Source: Alkaliphilus sp. (lineage in GTDB: Bacteria; Bacillota; Clostridia; Peptostreptococcales; NVVX01). Taken from it: a stretch of DNA of 33,116 bases. Location: contig NVVX01000001.1 of the NCBI GenBank assembly GCA_002733545.1, positions 151,269-184,384 of the forward strand. Direction: 5' to 3'. Of this stretch, positions 1 to 6,610 are shown in pieces. Made by a program: the position numbers and the translations under genes. Position 1 is the stretch's first letter. Every line of letters starts with the position of its first letter. Under the pieces are notes generated by a model, which searched no databases, was not told the origin of the DNA, and saw nothing but the letters and a program-made list of their open reading frames with translations.

Positions 1-1
1 T

Positions 2-724
2 ACATATTTGATTTCTCTTCAAAATGAGAAAAAATCAGCATCTACAATAGCTAGGAACTTGTCTTCTTTAAAGACTTTTTATCGCTTTTTAATGCATAAG
101 AAAATTGTTAATAGTGACCCAACGTTTAATGTAGAGTCGCCTAAGCAGAAAAAAAAATTATTAGCTGTTCTTACTATAGATGAAATTAACAACCTGCTAA
201 GTCAACCCAAGGCTACCAGTGCAAAGGGAGCGCGCGATAAAGCAATGTTAGAACTTTTGTATGCGACAGGAATGAAGGTTACTGAACTTATTTCGTTAAA
301 AATTGATGATATTTTCTTGGACTTGTCTTTCGTAAAATGCTACAATGGAGAGCGGGAAAGAATTGTTCCTGTAGGTAGAGTGGCAATAGATGCACTTAAT
401 GAATATATAGAAGAGTATCGAGTGAAGCATATTAAAAATTCAGATGAAAGAATATTGTTTTTGAATAGTTCGGGCAAAGGGTTAACACGACAAGGTTTGT
501 GGAAAATACTCAAGCATTATGCAAAGCGAGCCAATCTAAATAAGACAATTACCCCACAAACTATTAGGCATTCATTTGGTGCTCATATGATCCAAAATGG
601 AGCAGATTTAAACTCAATTCAAGAAATACTTGGACATGCAGATATTTCTACTACACAGATTTATACGCAATTTGCCAAGAAGAAAATAAAAGACGTTTAT
701 ACTAAGACACACCCTAGGGCATAG
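2..724 (+). CDS. xerD: Tyrosine site-specific recombinase, XerC/XerD type (5' end truncated by window)
   Basis: SASTIARNLSSLKTFYRFL, LGHADISTTQIYTQF and C-terminal HPRA are typical of Xer recombinases; reading frame is open to the window start, so the TTG at 8 is probably not the true start. Confidence 0.85.
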   Translation, partial: TYLISLQNEKKSASTIARNLSSLKTFYRFLMHKKIVNSDPTFNVESPKQKKKLLAVLTIDEINNLLSQPKATSAKGARDKAMLELLYATGMKVTELISLKIDDIFLDLSFVKCYNGERERIVPVGRVAIDALNEYIEEYRVKHIKNSDERILFLNSSGKGLTRQGLWKILKHYAKRANLNKTITPQTIRHSFGAHMIQNGADLNSIQEILGHADISTTQIYTQFAKKKIKDVYTKTHPRA

Positions 725-741
725 TTAGACCAAGACAACAG

Positions 742-868
742 CAAGACAAGGGGACAGGGACTTGTCTTGATTTTCAAGAAAAATAATTCGCATCAAGACA
801 AGTCCCTGTCCCCTTGTCTTGATTTCAAAGAAAAATAATTCGCAGCAAGACGAGTACCTGTTGTCTTG
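742..868. repeat. REP-like inverted repeat, copy 1 (two perfect 28-nt arms plus a third degenerate arm)
   Basis: 742-769 CAAGACAAGGGGACAGGGACTTGTCTTG is the exact reverse complement of 794-821; a third decayed arm CAAGACGAGTACCTGTTGTCTTG lies at 846-868; spacers 770-793 and 822-845 are near-identical. Confidence 0.95.
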
Positions 869-892
869 CTACAAAGAAATGGAGGAAAAATT

Positions 893-2083
893 ATGATTAA
901 CAGAGTTGTACTTTTAGTTATTGATAGTGTAGGCATTGGATATTTACCAGATGCAGAAAAATATGGGGACTATGGTGCTAACACTCTAGGTAATATAGCA
1001 TTACATACTGGTGGTATATCACTACCTAATATGAGAGCTTTAGGACTAGGTAATATTGATGAAGTAAAAGGAGTAGAACCAGTAGCTGATCCAACCGGTG
1101 CTTTTGGACGTGCCAATGAATTTTCTTCTGGGAAAGATACAACTACAGGGCATTGGGAAATGACAGGTTTGTATGTTGAGGAGCCATTTAATACTTTTCC
1201 TAACGGATTTTCTGAGGAAATTATTAAGGAGTTTGAAAAAAGAATAGGTAGAAAGACTTTAGCTAATTATGCAGCTTCTGGAACAGTAATTATTGAAGAT
1301 TTGGGGGAAAAACATTTAGAAACTGGGTACCCAATTGTATATACTTCGGCTGATAGTGTATTTCAAATCGCTGCTCATGAAGATATTATCTCAATACCAG
1401 AATTATATAAAATGTGTGAAATAGCAAGAGAACTTATGATGGGTGAAAATGCTGTAGCAAGAATAATTGCTAGACCTTTCGATGGAGAACTTGGTAGTTT
1501 TCAAAGAACTACTAATAGAAAAGACTACTCCTTAGATCCAACCTCTAAGACTGTTTTAGATTTAGCTAAAAATGAAGGATTGGATGTAATTGGAATTGGA
1601 AAAATTGAAGACATATTTAATAGTAAAGGAATTACTAGCGCAATACATACAAAAAGTAACATGTCGGGGGTTGATGCTACTATTGAGAGTTTAAATAAGG
1701 AAAGCAAGGGTATAATATTTACGAATCTTGTAGACTTTGATGCTAAATACGGCCATAGAAGAAATCCAGAAGGTTATAAAGATGCACTAGAGGAGTTTGA
1801 CAAAAGAGTGCCAGATATTCTTGCTTCACTAAAAGATGATGACGTATTGATAATTACTGCAGACCATGGTAATGACCCAACTTTTAAAGGAACAGACCAT
1901 ACTAGAGAGTATGTTCCACTACTTGTTTATGGTAAAAAAATTAAGAATAATGTTAATTTAGGAACAAGAAAATCATTTGCTGACATTGCCAGAACAATTT
2001 CAGAGTTTTTAAGAATATCAAATACAGGTGTTGGTGAAAGCTTTGCAGCGTTAGCAAGACAAGGGGACAGGGACTTGTCTTGA
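893..2083 (+). CDS. deoB: Phosphopentomutase
   Basis: MINRVVLLVIDSVGIGYLPDA, ANTLGNIA, GKDTTTGHWEMTG and DHGNDPTFKGTDHTREYVPLLVYG motifs; GGAGGA SD before ATG 893 (track start 866 is an upstream TTG). Confidence 0.95.
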   Translation: MINRVVLLVIDSVGIGYLPDAEKYGDYGANTLGNIALHTGGISLPNMRALGLGNIDEVKGVEPVADPTGAFGRANEFSSGKDTTTGHWEMTGLYVEEPFNTFPNGFSEEIIKEFEKRIGRKTLANYAASGTVIIEDLGEKHLETGYPIVYTSADSVFQIAAHEDIISIPELYKMCEIARELMMGENAVARIIARPFDGELGSFQRTTNRKDYSLDPTSKTVLDLAKNEGLDVIGIGKIEDIFNSKGITSAIHTKSNMSGVDATIESLNKESKGIIFTNLVDFDAKYGHRRNPEGYKDALEEFDKRVPDILASLKDDDVLIITADHGNDPTFKGTDHTREYVPLLVYGKKIKNNVNLGTRKSFADIARTISEFLRISNTGVGESFAALARQGDRDLS

Positions 2084-2134
2084 TTTGCAAGAAAAATAAT
2101 ATGCATCAAGACAAGTCCCTGTCCCCTTGTCTTG
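2055..2134. repeat. REP-like inverted repeat, copy 2, overlapping deoB 3' end
   Basis: Arms 2055-2082 and 2107-2134 are perfect reverse complements and identical to copy 1; 24-nt spacer resembles copy 1 spacer. Confidence 0.95.
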
Positions 2135-2164
2135 TTAGCACTTAAAAAATAGGGAGTGATTCGA

Positions 2165-2983
2165 ATGACATTGTTAGAAAAAATAGAACAAACTAGTAGT
2201 TATATTCAAGAGATTTTAAAGGATAAGCCTAAGGTAGGGTTAATATTGGGTTCGGGGCTAGGAGTTCTCGCTGATGAAATAGATAACCCACAGATTATTC
2301 CGTATAGTGAAATACCACATTTTCCTGTTTCTACGGTAGAGGGACATGCTGGCGAATTAGTTTGCGGAACATTAAAAGGAAAGCATGTTTTAGCTATGAA
2401 AGGCAGATTTCATTATTATGAGGGCTACACTATGGAAGAAGTAACTTTTCCAGTTAGAGTTATGAAAGCGCTTGGTATAGGTACTGTAATTGTAACTAAT
2501 GCTGCTGGAGGAGTTAATACTGAATTTGAACCAGGTGATTTAATGATAATTGAAGATCATATTAATTTCGCGTTTGACAATCCTTTAATGGGTAAAAATC
2601 ATAGTCAGCTAGGAAAAAGATTTACAGATATGTCTAATGCATATAACAAGGACTTGATTAAAGTTGCAGAAGAAGTAGCAGAGTTAATAAGAATGAAAAT
2701 AAGAAAAGGAACATATACCTTTATGTCAGGACCAACATACGAGACACCTGCAGAAATTAAAATGATAAAATTCCTTGGAGGCGATGCTGTTGGAATGTCA
2801 ACAGTTCCTGAAGTTATGGTAGCAGTACATAGCGAAATGAAAGTTTTGGGTATTTCTTGCATAAGTAATATGGCAGCGGGGATTTTAGATCAACCTCTAA
2901 ACCACGAAGAAGTTATTGAAACAACACAAATGGTAAAAGCACAGTTTATATCATATATAAAGCAAATTTTGTTGAAGATTTGA
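2165..2983 (+). CDS. punA: Purine-nucleoside phosphorylase (canonical inosine/guanosine type)
   Basis: KVGLILGSGLG, GHAGELVCG, MKGRFHYYEGY, GPTYETPAEIKM, GMSTVPEV, CISNMAAGI; ATG 2165 preferred over track start 2156. Confidence 0.93.
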   Translation: MTLLEKIEQTSSYIQEILKDKPKVGLILGSGLGVLADEIDNPQIIPYSEIPHFPVSTVEGHAGELVCGTLKGKHVLAMKGRFHYYEGYTMEEVTFPVRVMKALGIGTVIVTNAAGGVNTEFEPGDLMIIEDHINFAFDNPLMGKNHSQLGKRFTDMSNAYNKDLIKVAEEVAELIRMKIRKGTYTFMSGPTYETPAEIKMIKFLGGDAVGMSTVPEVMVAVHSEMKVLGISCISNMAAGILDQPLNHEEVIETTQMVKAQFISYIKQILLKI

Positions 2984-3038
2984 GAAACTAACAAGTAATA
3001 TAATAATGAAAAATAATAGCATACAAGGGGATTACAAA

Positions 3039-3866
3039 ATGAATAATTTGTTAAGAAAAGTAAACGAAGCAAGTGAGTACATTTTAAATAAAACGGGAAG
3101 AAACCCTAAAGTTGGTCTGATTTTAGGTTCAGGATTAGGCGATTTAGCAGATCAAATTACCAAAGGTATTAGTATTGATTATAAAGACATACCAAATTTC
3201 CCAACATCAACTGTCGAAGGGCATGCTGGGAAATTAGTTATTGGAATGTTAGAAGGAAAAGAAGTAATAGCTATGAAAGGCAGATTTCACTATTATGAAG
3301 GATATTCAATGCAACAAGTAACGTTTCCAGTAAGGGTTATGAAAGAGCTTGGTGTTGAACTTATTATTGTTACTAATGCATGCGGTGGATTAAATCCTCA
3401 TTTTCATGCTGGTGCTTTAATGATTATTAATGATCATATAAATTTCACAGGAGATAATCCACTGGTTGGCAAAAACGAAAAATCTTTTGGTCCAAGGTTT
3501 CCAGACATGTCAAATGCATATGATAGTAGCTTAGTTAAATTAGCGCATAAAGTAGGAGAAAAACTTGGAGTGCAGACTTTTGAAGGAGTATATCTATCTA
3601 TCTCTGGACCAAACTATTTGGCAAAGGCTGAACTTACTATGGTAAGGAGACTAGGCGCAGACACAATAGGAATGTCTACTGTGCCAGAAGTTATCGTAGC
3701 GAGTCATGCAGGCATTAAAGTCATTGGGATTTCATGCGTTACAGATATGGCTATTCCTGACCAGCTACATTCTGTTAGTCATGAACAAGTAATGGAAATG
3801 GCGAGTCAGACTAAACCTAAGTTTATTAAACTTGTTAAAGGAATTTTAAATGAGGTGCAGCTTTAA
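3039..3866 (+). CDS. Purine-nucleoside phosphorylase paralog with altered base-recognition motifs
   Basis: Same fold motifs (KVGLILGSGLG, MKGRFHYYEGY, GMSTVPEV) but GPNYLAKAE and CVTDMAIPD in place of GPTYETPAE and CISNMAAG; AAGGGG SD before ATG 3039. Confidence 0.88.
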   Translation: MNNLLRKVNEASEYILNKTGRNPKVGLILGSGLGDLADQITKGISIDYKDIPNFPTSTVEGHAGKLVIGMLEGKEVIAMKGRFHYYEGYSMQQVTFPVRVMKELGVELIIVTNACGGLNPHFHAGALMIINDHINFTGDNPLVGKNEKSFGPRFPDMSNAYDSSLVKLAHKVGEKLGVQTFEGVYLSISGPNYLAKAELTMVRRLGADTIGMSTVPEVIVASHAGIKVIGISCVTDMAIPDQLHSVSHEQVMEMASQTKPKFIKLVKGILNEVQL

Positions 3867-5197
3867 TGAGTATAGTAGACATAATACTTAAAAAAAGAAA
3901 TGGTGGAGTTCTTAGTAATGAAGAGATTGATTTCTTTGTTCAGGGCTATACAGAAGGAACAATTCCTGATTATCAAGCTTCTTCACTATTAATGGCAATA
4001 TATTTTCAGAAAATGTCAAGAGAAGAAACTGCGTATTTGACCGAGGCTATGATGAATTCTGGACAATTAGTAAATCTATCAGAAATTGAAGGAATTAAGG
4101 TAGACAAGCATAGCACAGGAGGAGTTGGAGACAAGACTACAATTGCTTTAGGTGCAATGGTAGCAGCATGTGGCGTTCCTGTTGCAAAAATGTCAGGCAG
4201 GGGACTCGGTCATACAGGCGGAACAATAGATAAGTTAGAATCAATTCCTGGATTTTCTGTAGATCTTTCTATTGATCAATTTATAGAAAATGTTAATAAA
4301 ATTAAAATAGCAGTAATGGGGCAAACAAGTGATTTAGCTCCTGCTGATAAAAAATTATATTCGCTTAGAGATGTTACTGGTACTGTAGATAATATTTCTT
4401 TAATTGCTGGTAGTATAATGTCTAAAAAACTGGCAGCAGGTGCTGATGCAATATTACTAGATGTAAAAACAGGCAATGGTGCTTTTATGAAGGATATTGA
4501 CTCTTCCTTTGAACTGGCTAGAGAAATGGTTTCGATTGGTAACAAAATGAAAAGAGATACAATCGCAATAGTTACAGATATGGACCAACCACTTGGCTTA
4601 GCTATAGGAAACAGTTTAGAAGTAAAAGAAGCAATTGAAACGCTAAAAGGGAATGGACCAGAAGACTTTACAAACTTATGTGAAGAATTAGGAGCATATA
4701 TGCTGATTCTAGCAAAAAAAGTTTCAACTGTTGAAGATGGAAAGAAAATGATACAAGAAGTTGTCAAATCTGGTGAAGCTCTAAAAGTTTTTAAAAAGTT
4801 TATAGTGTCCCAAGGTGGCGACGTAGATTATATAGAGAACATGGATTTACTTCCAAAATCAAACTACGTCTACGAGCTTAAAGCGGAGAAAACAGGCTAT
4901 GTAAGTCAAATAAAAGCTATGGATATTGGAATTGCAGCTTTGCTTTTAGGTGCAGGTAGAGAAAGAAAAGACAGCATAATTGACTTGTCTGTAGGAATAC
5001 TTTTAAATAAAAAAGTGGGAGATTCAGTTAATAAAGGTGAAGTTCTAGCTAATATTCATTATAACGATGAATGTAAAAAAGAGTTGGCTTTAGAAAAGTT
5101 AATTTCTGCTTATAAAATCACTAAAGAAAAACCAATTTTAAGACCCTTGATTTATGGGATAGTATCTGATGCGGGAATAGAAAAAATATCGACATAA
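3866..5197 (+). CDS. pdp: Pyrimidine-nucleoside phosphorylase
   Basis: KVDKHSTGGVGDKTT, MSGRGLGHTGGTIDKLE, DVKTGNGAFM; ATG overlaps preceding stop by 1 nt. Confidence 0.95.
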   Translation: MSIVDIILKKRNGGVLSNEEIDFFVQGYTEGTIPDYQASSLLMAIYFQKMSREETAYLTEAMMNSGQLVNLSEIEGIKVDKHSTGGVGDKTTIALGAMVAACGVPVAKMSGRGLGHTGGTIDKLESIPGFSVDLSIDQFIENVNKIKIAVMGQTSDLAPADKKLYSLRDVTGTVDNISLIAGSIMSKKLAAGADAILLDVKTGNGAFMKDIDSSFELAREMVSIGNKMKRDTIAIVTDMDQPLGLAIGNSLEVKEAIETLKGNGPEDFTNLCEELGAYMLILAKKVSTVEDGKKMIQEVVKSGEALKVFKKFIVSQGGDVDYIENMDLLPKSNYVYELKAEKTGYVSQIKAMDIGIAALLLGAGRERKDSIIDLSVGILLNKKVGDSVNKGEVLANIHYNDECKKELALEKLISAYKITKEKPILRPLIYGIVSDAGIEKIST

Positions 5198-5247
5198 TAG
5201 AAGTATAACAAAAAAATCTTTGATTATAATTAAAAGACTCCTCATTG

Positions 5248-5302
5248 TATAATGAACCTGGTTGATGGAAAGCCTATTAAAAAATACAATTTAGGAGGCT
5301 TT
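5248..5302 (+). promoter_or_regulatory. TATAAT box followed by a hairpin that would sequester the dacF Shine-Dalgarno
   Basis: TATAAT 5248-5253; AAAGCCT 5269-5275 pairs with AGGCTTT 5296-5302, overlapping AGGAGG (5293-5298), followed by T-run up to ATG 5307. Confidence 0.45.
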
Positions 5303-5306
5303 TTTT

Positions 5307-6464
5307 ATGAAATCAATATTTAAACCAATATGCGTGTTAATTGCTATTTTTCTTTGTATGCTCTCACTAACTAGTGAAGTATATGCTGGGTCTTTTGAAA
5401 TAGATGCAAGAGCCGCAATTTTAATTGATGAAGCAACAGGCAAAATACTATTTGAACAAAATATTCACGAAGCGTTTCCGCCAGCAAGTATCACAAAAAT
5501 TATGACTATGCTTTTGTCAATGGAAGCATTATGCAATAGGAAAATTTCTTTAGAGGATGAAGTAGTCATTAGTAGAAACGCTTCAAGCATGGGTGGAACT
5601 CAACTATACTTAGAAGCAGGCGAAATAAAAACAGTTGAAGAACTGATGAAGGGAATTGCAATTAGATCTGCAAACGATGCAAGCGTAGCAATAGGGGAAC
5701 ATATTTCAGGAACTGAAGAAACCTTCGTTAAAAAAATGAACCAAAGAGCAAAAGAGCTAGGCATGAAAAACACGTTATTTATAAATACTACAGGTTTGCC
5801 AGCAGAAGGGCATGTTACCTCAGTATACGATATTTCTTTAATGTCGCGAGAACTCTTAAAACATAAAGAAGTTCACAGATGGCTAACAACATGGATTGAT
5901 ACTGTCACAGTAGGAAGGAAAGGTTCAATACAAGAACTTGTTAATACTAATAGGCTAATTAGACATTATGAGGGAGCTACTGGTATAAAAACAGGATATA
6001 CAAGAGACGCTAAACATTGTTTGTCTGCATCGGCAACAAGAAACTCCACAACTTTTATCGCTGTAGTTTTAGGTGCGCCAACATCTGCCATTCGATTTTC
6101 AGAAACTGCTAAACTTCTTGATTACGGCTTCGCTAACTATAAAACAGTAATAATTGCTCGGAAATCTGATGAAATGGGTATAGTCAACATCAACAAAGGC
6201 AATTTGGTAGAAATAAATGCAGTTGTTAGTGAAGACTTTAAAGTTTTAGTTAAGAAAGAAGATAGTGATAAAATTGAAAAAAGTATATTGCTAGTAAATA
6301 TAATAGATGCACCGATTTTAGCAGGTGATAAAATTGGAGAGATTATTATTAAACTTAATAATGAAGAAATAGGTAGAGCTGATATTGTTGCAGAAATGGA
6401 TGTGAAGAAAGCTTCTTTTTTAAATATTATTTCTAGAATGTTTGAGAAATTTGTTAGTTATTAG
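5307..6464 (+). CDS. dacF: D-alanyl-D-alanine carboxypeptidase (DacF-like penicillin-binding protein)
   Basis: Signal peptide, SxxK (PASITKIM), SxN (RSANDAS), KTG (GIKTGYT). Confidence 0.9.
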   Translation: MKSIFKPICVLIAIFLCMLSLTSEVYAGSFEIDARAAILIDEATGKILFEQNIHEAFPPASITKIMTMLLSMEALCNRKISLEDEVVISRNASSMGGTQLYLEAGEIKTVEELMKGIAIRSANDASVAIGEHISGTEETFVKKMNQRAKELGMKNTLFINTTGLPAEGHVTSVYDISLMSRELLKHKEVHRWLTTWIDTVTVGRKGSIQELVNTNRLIRHYEGATGIKTGYTRDAKHCLSASATRNSTTFIAVVLGAPTSAIRFSETAKLLDYGFANYKTVIIARKSDEMGIVNINKGNLVEINAVVSEDFKVLVKKEDSDKIEKSILLVNIIDAPILAGDKIGEIIIKLNNEEIGRADIVAEMDVKKASFLNIISRMFEKFVSY

Positions 6465-6519
6465 ACATAGTATATTACAAGGGGGTTTCGATTTTCACAA
6501 AAAACCTGTGCTAAACTAA

Positions 6520-6555
6520 AAGATATTTTTGCATATGCAAGTATTCTTTTTTTTT
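6520..6555 (+). terminator. Imperfect hairpin plus T-tract downstream of dacF
   Basis: AAGATATTTTTGCAT/ATGCAAGTATTCTT imperfect stem followed by a run of 9 T. Confidence 0.5.
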
Positions 6556-6582
6556 GGCTGAACAAGCTAGTTGTGGTATAAT
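6554..6582 (+). promoter_or_regulatory. Candidate sigma-A promoter
   Basis: TTGGCT (6554-6559), 17-nt spacer, TATAAT (6577-6582), just upstream of the 6611 CDS. Confidence 0.5.
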
Positions 6583-6610
6583 TAGTTATCCTTAATGAGG
6601 TGGTGTGCAA

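Noticed and set aside
742-868. CRISPR array reading of the tandem CAAGACAAG repeats
   Set aside because: Arms alternate orientation and the spacers are near-identical, not unique; no cas genes. Better explained as REP-like inverted repeats.
742-868. Simple Rho-independent terminator reading of the REP-like repeats
   Set aside because: Arms are not followed by a clear T-tract and the same sequence recurs at three loci, one partly inside a CDS.
4276-4767. 163-aa minus-strand ORF inside pdp
   Set aside because: Antisense shadow of a strongly coding gene; low-complexity Ser/Ile-rich translation with no recognisable domain.
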